A stretch of DNA of 64,000 bases from Dyella jiangningensis (GTDB lineage: Bacteria > Pseudomonadota > Gammaproteobacteria > Xanthomonadales > Rhodanobacteraceae): the NCBI GenBank assembly GCA_000632805.1, contig CP007444.1, positions 310,001-374,000 of the forward strand, given 5' to 3'. Shown one piece after another: positions 28,401 to 37,387 of the stretch. Both the position numbers and the translations under genes were made by a program. Under the pieces are notes generated by a model that did no database searches, was not told the DNA's origin, and worked only from the letters and a program-made list of their open reading frames with translations. Every line of letters begins with the position of its first letter. Positions within the stretch are counted from its first letter, which is position 1.

Positions 28401-29315
28401 GCCGGTGGCGGCGCCCGGCCACGGCGCGATGGCGGTGGGATGATTGTGCGTTTCCACCTTGATCGCGTATTCGACGCGCTCATGGTGCGGACGCCACACG
28501 CCGTCCTGGTCGGGGTAGAAGCGGTCGCCCTCGAAGCCTTCGATCACCGCCGCGTTGTCCTTGTAGGCGGACAGCGTGTGAGCGGGCGAATGCTGGTGGG
28601 TGTTCTTGATCATGGCGAACAGGCTCTTGTCCTGCGCCTCGCCATCCAGCGTCCAGCTCGCGTTGAACACCTTGTGGCGGCAGTGCTCGGAGTTGGCCTG
28701 CGCGAACATGAAGAGTTCGGCGTCGGTCGGGTTGCGGCCGAGTTCTGCGTAGCGATCGACGAGGTATTCGATCTCGTCGTCGGCCAGCGCGAGGCCCAGT
28801 TCCTTGTTGGCCTTGTCCAGCGCCGCCTTGGCGTCGCCAGCGAGGTCGATATAGACCAGCGGCCCCGGCTTGCCGCCGAGGAACAGGTGCTGCGCCTCAT
28901 CCAGGTTCGTGAGCACCGACTGCGTCATCGCATCGTGCAGCACGTTCATTACCGCCTCGTACTGCGGCAGGTCAGCCGCCGGCAGGCCCGCAACGTGCCA
29001 TGCCACGCCACGTTCCACGCGACGCACGTCGAAGCCGGCGCCATGCAGGATGTCGGTGGCCTTGCTCGACCAGGGCGAGATGGTGCCCAGTCGCGGCACG
29101 ACCCAGACCGAAGCCGCTTCCGGCGCTCCGTCCTTCGCCTCGAGCACTTCCAGCAGGCGACGTCGCTGCTCGCCCTCGGGCATGCGGTCGGCGTCGATGA
29201 AATAGATGAACCAGGACGATTGGACGCGCGTGCCGTGATGGATGGCTTCCAGGCGCGCGTTCAGGCGTTCAAGGCGAAAAAGCGAGAGGGCGCTCTGCCC
29301 GTCGAGTGCGATCAT
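25455..29315 (-). CDS. purL: Phosphoribosylformylglycinamidine synthase
   Basis: 1286 residues, the single-chain PurL of gammaproteobacteria (about 1295 in E. coli). Recognisable parts are an N-terminal domain, the AIR-synthase-like ATP domains ([43 protein letters not shown]) and the C-terminal glutaminase with nucleophile C1130 in [10 protein letters not shown] and a terminal MPHPERVFR. It converts FGAR and glutamine to FGAM in purine synthesis. The start at 29315 ([10 protein letters not shown]) matches the family; the extended frame adds 14 unrelated residues. Upstream lies composite repeat copy 3. Confidence 0.97.
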   Translation of the reverse strand: MIALDGQSALSLFRLERLNARLEAIHHGTRVQSSWFIYFIDADRMPEGEQRRRLLEVLEAKDGAPEAASVWVVPRLGTISPWSSKATDILHGAGFDVRRVERGVAWHVAGLPAADLPQYEAVMNVLHDAMTQSVLTNLDEAQHLFLGGKPGPLVYIDLAGDAKAALDKANKELGLALADDEIEYLVDRYAELGRNPTDAELFMFAQANSEHCRHKVFNASWTLDGEAQDKSLFAMIKNTHQHSPAHTLSAYKDNAAVIEGFEGDRFYPDQDGVWRPHHERVEYAIKVETHNHPTAIAPWPGAATGAGGEIRDEGATGRGAKPKAGLTGFSVSDLRIPGKPRPWEVERPLPPHMATAFEIMRDGPLGAAAFNNEFGRPALGGYFRTYEHETGEAGVRRGYDKPIMIAGGLANICANHVQKRDVQPGNKVIVLGGPAMLIGLGGGAASSVSSGTSSKELDFASVQRDNAEMERRAQQVIDSCWARRDKNPIVSVHDVGAGGLSNAIPELLNDAGVGGRIDLSKVPCDDPSLSPMQLWSNESQERYVLAIDAADLEEFEGYCKRERCPYAVVGDATSERRLVVHDPRTDTTVIDLPMDVLFGKPPRMHRDAHRAKTRVDVIPDLGGIGMDEALLRVLRLPTVGSKSFLITIGDRTVGGLNARDPMVGPWQVPVADAAVTITDFDGYTGEAMAMAERAPVALLNSADAARLAVGEAITNLAAAPIASLGEVRLSANWMAAVNYAGEDAALFDAVKAVGMELCPELDISIPVGKDSLSMQTVWKDGDTTQRTVSPVSLVITGFARVTDVRRTLTPQLRLDRGDSELWLLDLGACRDRLGGSALTQVFNRGGGVPPDLDDAKRLKSLFDLVQEANANGLLLAYHDRSDGGVIVTLLEMAFAGHCGLEIHLDGWAEAALRALFNEELGAVVQVATANREAFEALLVKHELTSMAYRIGRPKEKLGIKLFHNGETQFKWNWRTLFEAWNETSYAMQRLRDNPISADAENEWRLDDADPGISPKLTFEPADDIAAPYINKGARPRVAVLREQGVNGQVEMAAAFTRAGFDAVDVHMSDLASGRIKLADFRGLAACGGFSYGDVLGAGRGWATSILYNEYLRAEFSAFFADAQRFALGVCNGCQMMSQLKDIIPGAQHWPKFLRNASEQYEARVATLEVLDSPSIFFKGMAGSRIPVAVAHGEGRVSFPHSCSPSKSGGAVRYVDNRGKPTEDYPLNPNGSPGGLTGFTAADGRVTILMPHPERVFRSVQMSWHPEKWGEDSPWMRMFRNARVWCG

Positions 29316-29536
29316 GCGGGGAACGGGAGCTGTGCGAAAACGGGCATTGTACCTCAAGGAGGGGTGGGATTCTGCGGCGCAGCAATGGGGGCATTTGGGT
29401 GGGGCGGTGCTCCGAATGTGGGTGGCTTGATGGGTAAGTTTTTGTAAATGTTTGATTTTGTGGCGCCGAGGTCGCTTTGGCCGCCTGCCGAGAGCGCTGC
29501 CTTACTGCTCACGCCATGCCGCGCCTTCTGCCCTTT

Positions 29537-30814
29537 GTAGGAGCGCACCCAGTGCGCGATAGCTCTTCGCCTCAGTCTTAATTCCCGGTTCTTTTGGCGC
29601 ATTCGTTGTGCCTTTCTCGCCTTATCGCGATCGGGCTCGCCTGCCGCGGGCTTCCGGACCGCTGCCGCGGCCCGGGTCACTTTTCTTTGCTTGCTCACGC
29701 ACGCGCAGGAGCGCGTGCGAACGGCGAAGCCGGCCCGTACGCGGGGAGGCGCCACGGATGGCGCCGGCCTTGAGGAGCGAGGAAGGGCGAAGGGCAGGAT
29801 GCCCGGAGTCAAGAAAAGTAACCAAAAGAAAGAGCACCCCGCGTGGCGCTGTCTGGGCTGCGCCCAGCCAGTGCGTGAGGAGCGGCCGGGCTTTTCGACC
29901 GGGCTCCTGCCCGGACGAAAAGTGCCCGACGTCCTGTCGGGCACCCCTGCGGGGCCTGATCGTCCGCCCCTCACCGCCGCACAGGGGATTTAGTGAAGGC
30001 TCGTGCCGCTGCGCGGCACATCGCATCGCGAAGCTAATAGCCGCGGCTCCCTATACGTGTAGGAGCGCACCCAGTGCGCGACCGCGGACTGGCATGGCTG
30101 CTTCGGTCTGCGGTGGTCGAGATGAGGGTCACCGTCACGCTGCGGTCGCGCACTGGGTGCGCTCCTACAGACCTGGGTAAGGTTATCGCGAGCACCCGCA
30201 CCTCACCCCGGCCCTCTCCCCGAAGGGGGAGAGGGAGAAAGCGCGGTGCCCATGGATTCCCTCGTAAGGCAACGAAGTTGCCTTAAGTCCTCTTCGCATC
30301 GGCGCGTTGCGGTGTAGCGGCTTCGTGTGAGGTAGTAACGAGCGCATCCTGGCTGGCCTCGGTCCTCCGACGCTCCTATCCCTCATATCGCTACGAGCCT
30401 TGGCTCTGAAAGGCCATTTTCTTTGGGTTACTTTTGAAGCGAAGCTAATCCCGTGGGACTTTGACTCCGGGCTGGCGCCCTCCGCCCTTCCTCGCTCCTC
30501 AAAGCCGGCGCCATCCATGGCGCCTCCCCGCGTACGGGCCGGCTTCGCCGTTCGCACGCCAAGAGCGCGTGCGTGGGCCAGCAAAAGAAAAGTGACTCGA
30601 GCGTCCCACGGGACTAGCTTCGCGTCGTCCCACGGGGACTAGCTTCGCGTCGTCGGCAGACGATCGAAACGCCCGCTGCGTCCCACAGGGACTCCCTTCG
30701 GTCGTAAGCGGCATGCTCGTGACAGCATGTCAACCGAAGGCTATAGCCCGCTCTAGCAAAACCAAAACATGCAGCCCACCGCGAAAGACTGTCGCGCACT
30801 GGGTGCGCTCCTAC
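29537..30814 (+). repeat. Composite long repeat, copy 3, with extra loop insert
   Basis: This fills most of the gene-free stretch between the purL start and the DUF2127 gene. Order: a half-REP (29537-29560), module A (to about 30045), a REP pair (30059-30168), module B (about 30180-30720) and a closing half-REP (30791-30814). Unlike copy 1, the module-A hairpin is split. Its arms GGTCACTTTTCTT (29675-29687) and AAGAAAAGTAACC (29811-29823) enclose about 123 bp of module-B-like sequence containing GGCGCC..GGCGCC. No gene is apparent. Confidence 0.83.
30059..30168. repeat. REP-like inverted pair inside composite copy 3
   Basis: The arms GTAGGAGCGCACCC.AGTGCGCGAC and GTCGCGCACTGGGTGCGCTC are perfectly complementary over about 24 bp. 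The central region is closely similar to that of the pair in copy 1. Confidence 0.87.
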
Positions 30815-30886
30815 AGAAGACGTGACGGCGCAAGAAACGGCATCGCTTTCTTGCAAAGGCGCCCTGCGGGCACGCCAAAAACAGCG

Positions 30887-31396
30887 TCAGCCCGCATGCA
30901 CCTTCTTCGGCCGCGGTTGCATCGCAATCCTCACCAGATACACCACGATCGCGATATTCCCCAGCAGCGCCACCAGCTTCAGCCACGTGAAATGGTGGAA
31001 CACCTCATACAGCTCCAGCGGGATCAGCGAGCCCGTCGCGATCACCGTGAACCATTCCGCCCAATGCTTGCGCAGCCACAGACCGGTGCCCTCGGTGGCG
31101 AAGATCGCGGCATAACCGATCGCGACCAGTCCTACGGCGATGAAGCGGCTGGGTCCCCATTGCTGCAGCAGGCTCACCAGTTGCCAGCGCAGGCCGTTGG
31201 TGTCGGTGAGCGAGAGATGTTCCAGCCAGTGCACGAAATGGTCGAAGTTCTGCTCGCGCTCCAGGTGGAAGGCCGCGGCGGCGGCGAACAGCAGGCCCAC
31301 GGTCTTGATCGCCTTGTAGATGGCGATGATGCGCAGGCCCAGGCTGTGCTGTGCCTCAATCTCGGATGTGGGCTGGCTAAGGTGGTGCTCGGTCAT
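30887..31396 (-). CDS. DUF2127 membrane protein
   Basis: 169 residues with about four membrane helices. The sequence LGLRIIAIYKAIKTVGLLFAA near the N-terminus and EGTGLWLRKHWAEWFTVIATGSLIPLELYEV near residues 100-130 are typical of DUF2127 (COG3305) proteins. Function is unknown. The histidine-rich cytoplasmic start (MTEHHLSQPTSE) precedes the first helix. It is a single gene upstream of composite repeat copy 3 and about 145 bp from the small YbdD/YjiX gene's stop. Confidence 0.8.
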   Translation of the reverse strand: MTEHHLSQPTSEIEAQHSLGLRIIAIYKAIKTVGLLFAAAAAFHLEREQNFDHFVHWLEHLSLTDTNGLRWQLVSLLQQWGPSRFIAVGLVAIGYAAIFATEGTGLWLRKHWAEWFTVIATGSLIPLELYEVFHHFTWLKLVALLGNIAIVVYLVRIAMQPRPKKVHAG

Positions 31397-31540
31397 GGGT
31401 CAACGATGGCTGGCCTTACATGGTCGCCGCAGAATGATGAATGCAGCGCTACGAAATGCACAGCGGCGAAGGTCATGGACAGAACGACAGAGGCCACGCC
31501 CCGGAGAGGGGCATGGCCTCTGTCAGGCCCTTGAGGCCGG

Positions 31541-31738
31541 TCAGCAGCAGCGTCCGCCGGTGCCCTTGTAGCGGGCGATCTGGCGTTCCCGGAAGAATTC
31601 CTTGTAGCTGGGAATCGGGCGCTCCGGGTGATGCGTACGCAGGTGCTTCACGTAGACGTCATAGTCCGGGATGCCGCAGCAGAGGCGGGCGGTTTGCACC
31701 GCCCATTTCCGTATCGCTTGCAGGTTTGGGACGTTCAT
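31541..31738 (-). CDS. YbdD/YjiX family small protein
   Basis: 65 residues: MNVPNLQAIRKWAVQTARL, then CCGIPDYDVYVKHLRTHHPE and FFRERQIARYKGTGGRCC, the signature of the YbdD/YjiX (DUF466) family. These small proteins are encoded right after CstA/BtsT transporters and are needed for full transport by some of them. It starts 10 bp after the CstA stop, with GAGGG upstream. A longer in-frame start exists but would overlap the transporter gene. Confidence 0.92.
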   Translation of the reverse strand: MNVPNLQAIRKWAVQTARLCCGIPDYDVYVKHLRTHHPERPIPSYKEFFRERQIARYKGTGGRCC

Positions 31739-31748
31739 ATCGAAGCCC

Positions 31749-33824
31749 TCAGTGGGTGGGCGCGCTCCCCAGTGCCACATACGGCTCTTCATGGGCCGTC
31801 GGGTGGTTGATGCGCCAGGCCTTCATGATCGCATTGATGGCGAACGCCGCCATGGTCAGCACCAGCAGCATGAAGATGCCGGTGAGCGCGGCGTCCACGT
31901 AGTTGTTGGTGACGATGCGCTGCATTTCCTCGGCCGTCTTGGCCGGAGCGAGCAGCTTGCCGTCGGCCGCGGCCTGCGCGTACTTGTTGGCGGCGGCAGT
32001 GAAGCTGATCGGGCCGCTGAGCTTCTGCCAGCCGGCGGTCAGCGTGCACACCACCAGCCAGATCGCCGGGATGCCCGGCACCCACACGTAGCGTTCGCGC
32101 TTGAGCTTCACCGTGACCACTGTGGCCAGCATCAGCGCCACCGCGGCCAGCATCTGGTTGGCGATGCCGAACAGTGGCCACAAGGTGTTGATGCCGCCCA
32201 GCGGGTCGACCGCGCCCTGGTACAGGAAGTAACCCCACAGACCCACGCAGATCGCCGTGGCGAGCAGGTTGCCGGTCCACGACTCGGTGTGCTGCAGCGG
32301 CTTGTGCACCAGGCCCGCGATCTCCTGGATCATGAAGCGGCCCACGCGCGTGCCGGCATCCACCGTGGTAAGGATGAACAGCGCTTCGAACAGGATGGCG
32401 TAGTGGTACCAGAACGCCATCATGCCTTCGCCCGGGATGATGCCGTGCAGCAACTGGGCCATGCCCACCGCCAGCGTGGGCGCACCGCCGGCGCGGCTGA
32501 GGATGGTCTTCTCGCCGATGTTCTGCGCGGTGTTGAGCAGCTCGTCCGGCGTCACCACGAAGCCCCACTGGCTGATCGCGGTGGCGGCGTCCTGGGCCGT
32601 CGTGCCGATCAGTGCGGCAGGCGAGTTCATCGCGAAGTACACACCCGGGTGCAGGGAGGCGGCGGCGACCAACGCCATGATGGCGACGAAGGCCTCCATC
32701 AGCATGCCGCCGTAGCCGATCATGCGGGCCTCGCCCTCATTGGCGATCAGCTTGGGCGTGGTGCCCGAGGAAATTATCGAGTGCCAGCCCGACACTGCAC
32801 CGCAGGCGATGGTGATGAACAGGAACGGGAAAAGATTGCCCTGGAACACCGGGCCGGTGCCGTCCACGAACTTGGTCAACGCCGGCATCTGCAGCGTCGG
32901 GGCGGCCAGGAAGATGGCCAGCGCCAGCAGCAGGATGGTGCCGATCTTGAGGAAGGTGGAGAGATAGTCGCGCGGCGCCAGCAGCAGCCACACCGGCAGC
33001 ACCGAGGCGCAGAAGCCGTAGGCAATCAGCAGCCAGGCGAGCGACTTGGCATCGAAGTCGAAGATCGGCGCGAGCGTCGGCGAAGCGGCCACGTAGGCAC
33101 CGCTCCAGATCGACAGCAGCAACAGGATCAGGCCGATGATCGACACTTCGAGGATCTTGCCCGGACGGATCCAGCGCAGGTACACGCCCATCAACAGCGC
33201 GATCGGAATCGTGCAGGCCACCGTATAGGTGCCCCATGGGCTGTGCGTCAGCGCCTTGACCACGACCAGCGCCAGCACCGCCAGCACGATCATCATCAGC
33301 ACCAGCACACCGAACATGGCCACGACGCCGGCCACCGGACCGAGTTCGTCGCGCAGCATGTTGCCAAGCGAGCGTCCGTCGCGGCGCACCGACAGGCCCA
33401 GGATCATGAAGTCCTGCACCGCGCCGGCGAACACCACGCCGAACAGGATCCACAGCGTACCGGGCAGGTAGCCCATCTGCGCGGCAAGCACCGGACCGAC
33501 CAGCGGCCCTGCGCCAGCGATCGCGGCGAAGTGATGTCCGAATACCACCCATTTGTCGGTCGGCACATAGTCCAGGCCGTCGTTGCGCAGCACGGCCGGC
33601 GTGGCGCGCGAGGGGTCCATGCGCAGCACGTGGTCGTTGATGAATTTGCCGTAGAAGCGGTAGCCGATGACGAACACGGCAATCGCGGCGGCGACCAGCC
33701 AGATGGCGTTGATGGGCTCGCCGCGGCGCAGGGCGACGACGCCCAGGCACCATGCGCCCACGATGGCAATGGCGGCCCACAGGATCTTGCCTGCCGGGCT
33801 AGGTTTGACGACGACGGTTGACAT
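31749..33824 (-). CDS. cstA: CstA-family carbon starvation/pyruvate transporter
   Basis: 691 residues with many membrane helices. CstA family motifs are FGHHFAAIAGAGPLVGPVLAAQMGYLPG, GAVQDFMILGLSVRRDGRSLG, CGAVSGWHSIISSGTTPKLI and TTVDAGTRVGRFMIQE. E. coli members take up pyruvate (BtsT, CstA) and possibly peptides. It is closer to the ~700-residue CstA/BtsT group than to shorter relatives. Operon with the YbdD/YjiX gene. No BtsSR-type sensor pair lies beside it, so its regulation is not visible here. Confidence 0.93.
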   Translation of the reverse strand: MSTVVVKPSPAGKILWAAIAIVGAWCLGVVALRRGEPINAIWLVAAAIAVFVIGYRFYGKFINDHVLRMDPSRATPAVLRNDGLDYVPTDKWVVFGHHFAAIAGAGPLVGPVLAAQMGYLPGTLWILFGVVFAGAVQDFMILGLSVRRDGRSLGNMLRDELGPVAGVVAMFGVLVLMMIVLAVLALVVVKALTHSPWGTYTVACTIPIALLMGVYLRWIRPGKILEVSIIGLILLLLSIWSGAYVAASPTLAPIFDFDAKSLAWLLIAYGFCASVLPVWLLLAPRDYLSTFLKIGTILLLALAIFLAAPTLQMPALTKFVDGTGPVFQGNLFPFLFITIACGAVSGWHSIISSGTTPKLIANEGEARMIGYGGMLMEAFVAIMALVAAASLHPGVYFAMNSPAALIGTTAQDAATAISQWGFVVTPDELLNTAQNIGEKTILSRAGGAPTLAVGMAQLLHGIIPGEGMMAFWYHYAILFEALFILTTVDAGTRVGRFMIQEIAGLVHKPLQHTESWTGNLLATAICVGLWGYFLYQGAVDPLGGINTLWPLFGIANQMLAAVALMLATVVTVKLKRERYVWVPGIPAIWLVVCTLTAGWQKLSGPISFTAAANKYAQAAADGKLLAPAKTAEEMQRIVTNNYVDAALTGIFMLLVLTMAAFAINAIMKAWRINHPTAHEEPYVALGSAPTH

Positions 33825-34028
33825 GCGGGTTGGCTCCTGGACGGTCCCCCGACAGGGTCGTCCCGGTGACTCCGGGGGTCAATGCCATTATGCGCCGGCA
33901 AATATTAGCCATTGGTCGAATGCGGGCCGATCTTCGGTACACCTTGGGGACATGCCCGGCGCGTACACTGGTGCGCCCGGCAGCGGCCCCCAGGTCGACG
34001 CCAAATCGATGAACAAGCGAGGTTTTTC

Positions 34029-34568
34029 ATGATCCGCGAGATCCTGAAGATGGGCGACCCGAGGCTGCTGCGAGTGGCGCCCGCGGTCCCCGACGCCATG
34101 TTTGGCAGCGCGGAGCTCGATGCGCTCATCGTCGACATGTTCGACACCATGCATGACGCCGGTGGCGTCGGGCTGGCCGCGCCGCAGATCGGCGTGGACC
34201 TGCAACTGGTGATTTTTGGCTTCGACAGCTCCGACCGCTATCCCGATGCGCCCGCAGTGCCGCGCACCATCCTGCTCAATCCGGTGATCACGCCGCTTTC
34301 GCAGGATATGGAAGAAGGCTGGGAGGGCTGTCTTTCCGTGCCTGGGCTGCGTGGTGCGGTGAACCGCTACACGCTGATCCGCTACCGGGGGTTCGATCCG
34401 AAGGGGGCGCAGATCGACCGGACGGCGGAAGGTTTTCATGCGCGCGTGGTGCAGCACGAGTGCGATCACCTGATCGGGCGGCTTTATCCGTCGCGAATCA
34501 CGGATTTCAGCAAGTTTGGGTATACCGAGGTGTTGTTTCCGGGGATGGACGCGGGGGCGGACGAGTAG
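34029..34568 (+). CDS. def: Peptide deformylase
   Basis: 179 residues carrying all three metal-site motifs: [21 protein letters not shown] (Cys ligand) and [13 protein letters not shown] (two His ligands and catalytic Glu). It removes the formyl group from new N-terminal methionines. Start ATG 34029 ([14 protein letters not shown]) with GAGG upstream; the longer frame is spurious. The type and its isolation from fmt suggest a second def paralogue alongside a dprA/fmt-linked copy elsewhere, which is an inference. Confidence 0.94.
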   Translation: MIREILKMGDPRLLRVAPAVPDAMFGSAELDALIVDMFDTMHDAGGVGLAAPQIGVDLQLVIFGFDSSDRYPDAPAVPRTILLNPVITPLSQDMEEGWEGCLSVPGLRGAVNRYTLIRYRGFDPKGAQIDRTAEGFHARVVQHECDHLIGRLYPSRITDFSKFGYTEVLFPGMDAGADE

Positions 34569-34597
34569 CGCTGTCGCCGACCGCGGCCCGCCTCCTT

Positions 34598-35075
34598 GTA
34601 GGAATGCACCCTGTGCGCGACATCCTCTCGCGCTGGTCTTCAATTTCGTCATATCGGCGAAGGCAGGACGGAGTGCGAAGCGCAGAGAACACCCGAAGGG
34701 CGGCCCCCAGAGGCGAGCGAGTCACCCTGTAGCGTCAATCTTCGGTCGTCGCGCTCTCGCCAACGGGCCGCCTACGCAGCGGGCGTTTCGATCGTCTGCC
34801 GACGCTCGAGTCACTTTTCTTTTGCTGGCCCAAAAGAAAAGTAACCCAAAGAAAATGGCCTTGAGAGCCAAGGCTCGTAGCGATATGAGAGATAGAAGCG
34901 TCGGAGGACCGGGGCCAGCGGCATGTGCTCGTTACTACCTCACACGAAGCCGCTACACCGAAACGCGCCGATACGAAGAGCACTTAAAGCCGCTTCGTTC
35001 TATGCCACGGTACATCACTTCTCCCTCTCCCCTTCGGGGAGAGGGCCGGGATGAGGGGCGGGTGCTCGCGTTGGA
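34598..35075 (-). repeat. Solo module-B repeat with leading half-REP
   Basis: Main content of the 680-bp gap between def and the OPT transporter. A half-REP (34598-34622) is followed by module B in reverse (about 34770-35075). Here the hairpin is compact: ACTTTTCTTTTG / CAAAAGAAAAGT with a six-base loop at 34813-34842, followed by the conserved AACCCAAAGAAAATGGCC and the terminal GAGAGGG-rich hairpin near 35030-35050. No closing half-REP and no module A. Confidence 0.78.
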
Positions 35076-35208
35076 GTTGCAACGAAATCCTTTTGCAACG
35101 CAACACAACTTCGCAGGCCGCTCACCCACCCCAACCCCGTTGCTTCTCCACGCGAATGCGGCAACCCTACGCGCTGGCCCCGGCCTGACCGGTCGGGGTG
35201 ACGTAGCC

Positions 35209-35253
35209 ATGAATGACCAGGGGAGCACCAATATGACGGGCATGAACTCGTGA
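35209..35253 (+). CDS. Possible leader peptide overlapping the OPT start
   Basis: The frame from ATG 35209, or more likely ATG 35233, ends at TGA 35251-35253, overlapping the GTG start of the OPT gene (GTGA). A very strong ribosome-binding site AGGGGAG (35219-35225) sits seven bases before ATG 35233, giving only MTGMNS. Either this is a translationally coupled leader, or one base is missing and MTGMNS is the true N-terminus of the transporter. Not decidable from sequence alone. Confidence 0.35.
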   Translation: MNDQGSTNMTGMNS

Positions 35254-37244
35254 GCGGCAACCATCCCAGCGCGGATTCGCGCAAAGAGCTGACCGTCCGC
35301 GGTCTCATCCTCGGCGTGGTGATCACGGTGGTGTTCACCGCGGCCAACGTCTTCTTCGGCCTCAAGGCCGGCCTCACCTTTGCCACCTCGATCCCGGCGG
35401 CGGTCATCTCGATGGCCTTGCTGCGTGGTTTCAAGGATTCGACGATCCAGGAGAACAACGTCGTCCAGACCATCGCCTCGGCCGCGGGCACGCTGTCGTC
35501 GATCATCTTCGTGCTGCCGGGCATGATCATGATCGGCTGGTGGGCGGACTTCCCGTTCTGGACCTCGTTCGCGGTGTGCGCGCTGGGCGGCACGCTTGGC
35601 GTGATGTACTCGATCCCGCTGCGCCGCGCGCTGGTGACCGATACGGATCTGCCGTACCCGGAAGGCCTCGCCTGTGCCGAAGTGCTCAAGGTTGGCAGCG
35701 GTGACGAAGCGGATGCGAACAGCGTGGAAGAGGGTCGTGCCGGCCTGCTCGCCGTGCTCTGGGGTTCGATCGTGTCGGCGGTGTTTGCCGTAATCGTGGC
35801 CACGCAGGTTTTCGCCAGCGACGTGGTGCAGTACTTCCGCGTGGGGAATAAGGGGTCGGTCAGCGGCTTCGACTTCAACCTCTCGTTTGCGTTGTTTGCG
35901 ATCGGCCATCTCGTCGGCCTCTCGGTGGGCATCGCGATGCTGGTCGGCGCGGTGATCGGCTGGGGTTGGGGTGTGCCGCACTATTCGTTGATGGGTGACC
36001 TCACCGCCTCGGTGGCGGATCTCGCCCAGGGCACCTGGAGCCACAAGGTGCGCTTCGTTGGCGCCGGCGCCATCGGCGTTTCGGCGATCTGGACGCTGGC
36101 GAAACTGGTGAAGCCGGTGATCAGCGGCCTGGCGAGTGCCATGGCGGCGTCGCGTGTGCGCAAGGCCGGCAAGGCCGACACGTTGCCGCGCACCGAGCGC
36201 GACATTCCGATCGGCATCGTGGGCCTGATTACCGTCGTGTGCTTCCTTCCGATCGGCTGGCTGCTCGGCTACTTCGGCACCACCAGCGGCCTTGGCGACC
36301 ACGTCGGCGTGCTTGCCATCGGCGGCGTGGCGTTCGTGGTGCTGATGGGCTTTTTCGTTTCCACCGTGTGCGGCTACATGGCCGGCCTGATCGGTTCGTC
36401 CAACAGCCCGCTGTCGGGCGTGGGCATCCTGGTGGTGATCGCGGCGGCGCTGCTGCTGGTGGCGTTCGTGAAGCCGCACGTCGGTCCGGAAGAGGGCAAG
36501 GCGCTGGTGGCGTTCGCGCTGTTCATCACGTCGGTGGTGTTCACCGTGGCGGCCATCGCCAACAACAACCTGCAGGATCTGAAGACCGGTCAGCTCGTCG
36601 ATGCCACGCCATGGCGCCAGCAGGTTGCGCTGGTGGTGGGCGTGGTGGCTGGCGCAGCCGTGATTCCGCCGGTGCTGGACCTGCTCAACAAGGCCTACGG
36701 TTTCGTGGGTGTCCCTGGTGCGGGCGCACATGCGCTGCCGGCACCGCAGGCTGGCCTGATCTCGGCGCTGGCGCAGGGCGTGATCACCAACAACATCGAC
36801 TGGAGCCTGATCATTACGGGTATCTGGATCGGCGTGGCGATCATCCTGATCGACGAAATCCTCCGCCGCACCACCAAGCGCATGAGCATGCCGCCGCTTG
36901 CCGTTGGCCTGGGCATCTACTTGCCCACGGTCAGCACGTTGATGGTGGTGGTCGGTTCGATCGTGGGCTGGTACTTCGACCGTCGCGCGGATCGCTCGGC
37001 CAAGCCGGAGACCACCAAGCAGCTCGGCGTGCTGCTCGCCTCGGGCCTGATCGTGGGCGAGAGCGTGATCGGCGTGGTGATCGCCTTCATCGTCGGCTTC
37101 TCGGGCAAGGCCGCGCCGCTGGCGCTGGTTAGCGAGAGTTTCGCGGGTGTTGCCCAATGGATCGGCGGCATCGCCTTCGCGGCGGTCGTGTTCGTCATGT
37201 ACCGCTGGGTAGCCCGCATGGCCAAGGGCCTGAATAAGGCGTAA
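35250..37244 (+). CDS. OPT family oligopeptide transporter
   Basis: 664 residues, about 15 hydrophobic segments. The OPT signature region is near the N-terminus: FTAANVFFGLKAGLTFATSIPAAVISMALL, STIQENNVVQTIASAAGTLSS, FVLPGMIMIGWW and DLPYPEGLACAEVLK. The IPAAV and ENN..QT motifs mark the bacterial oligopeptide branch, proton-driven importers of small peptides. GTG start at 35250 with no good ribosome-binding site of its own; it overlaps a tiny upstream frame that has one. Antisense frames here are artefacts of GC bias. Confidence 0.92.
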   Translation: MSGNHPSADSRKELTVRGLILGVVITVVFTAANVFFGLKAGLTFATSIPAAVISMALLRGFKDSTIQENNVVQTIASAAGTLSSIIFVLPGMIMIGWWADFPFWTSFAVCALGGTLGVMYSIPLRRALVTDTDLPYPEGLACAEVLKVGSGDEADANSVEEGRAGLLAVLWGSIVSAVFAVIVATQVFASDVVQYFRVGNKGSVSGFDFNLSFALFAIGHLVGLSVGIAMLVGAVIGWGWGVPHYSLMGDLTASVADLAQGTWSHKVRFVGAGAIGVSAIWTLAKLVKPVISGLASAMAASRVRKAGKADTLPRTERDIPIGIVGLITVVCFLPIGWLLGYFGTTSGLGDHVGVLAIGGVAFVVLMGFFVSTVCGYMAGLIGSSNSPLSGVGILVVIAAALLLVAFVKPHVGPEEGKALVAFALFITSVVFTVAAIANNNLQDLKTGQLVDATPWRQQVALVVGVVAGAAVIPPVLDLLNKAYGFVGVPGAGAHALPAPQAGLISALAQGVITNNIDWSLIITGIWIGVAIILIDEILRRTTKRMSMPPLAVGLGIYLPTVSTLMVVVGSIVGWYFDRRADRSAKPETTKQLGVLLASGLIVGESVIGVVIAFIVGFSGKAAPLALVSESFAGVAQWIGGIAFAAVVFVMYRWVARMAKGLNKA

Positions 37245-37251
37245 TGCCAGG

Positions 37252-37278
37252 GTTGCGGCCGGCTGACGCGGCCGCAAC
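37252..37278 (+). terminator. Stem-loop after OPT gene
   Basis: A 9-bp stem GTTGCGGCC / GGCCGCAAC directly after the OPT stop, without a T tract. It may act as a transcript end or stabiliser. Confidence 0.5.
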
Positions 37279-37387
37279 CTAGTGTCATCTCCCCGTGCCA
37301 CGATCGAACAGGAGATAGCCGCGACAGGCTATCCTAAGCGGTCGCAGGTAACGTACTGCGCGCTGGGTATGTGGAGGCGTTGAACGC

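Noticed and set aside
31671..33821. 716-codon plus-strand open frame
   Set aside because: Antisense to the cstA-type transporter; low-complexity Arg/His/Gln product and no domain.
34953..37301. 782-codon minus-strand open frame
   Set aside because: Antisense to the OPT transporter and reaching into a repeat; no recognisable domain.
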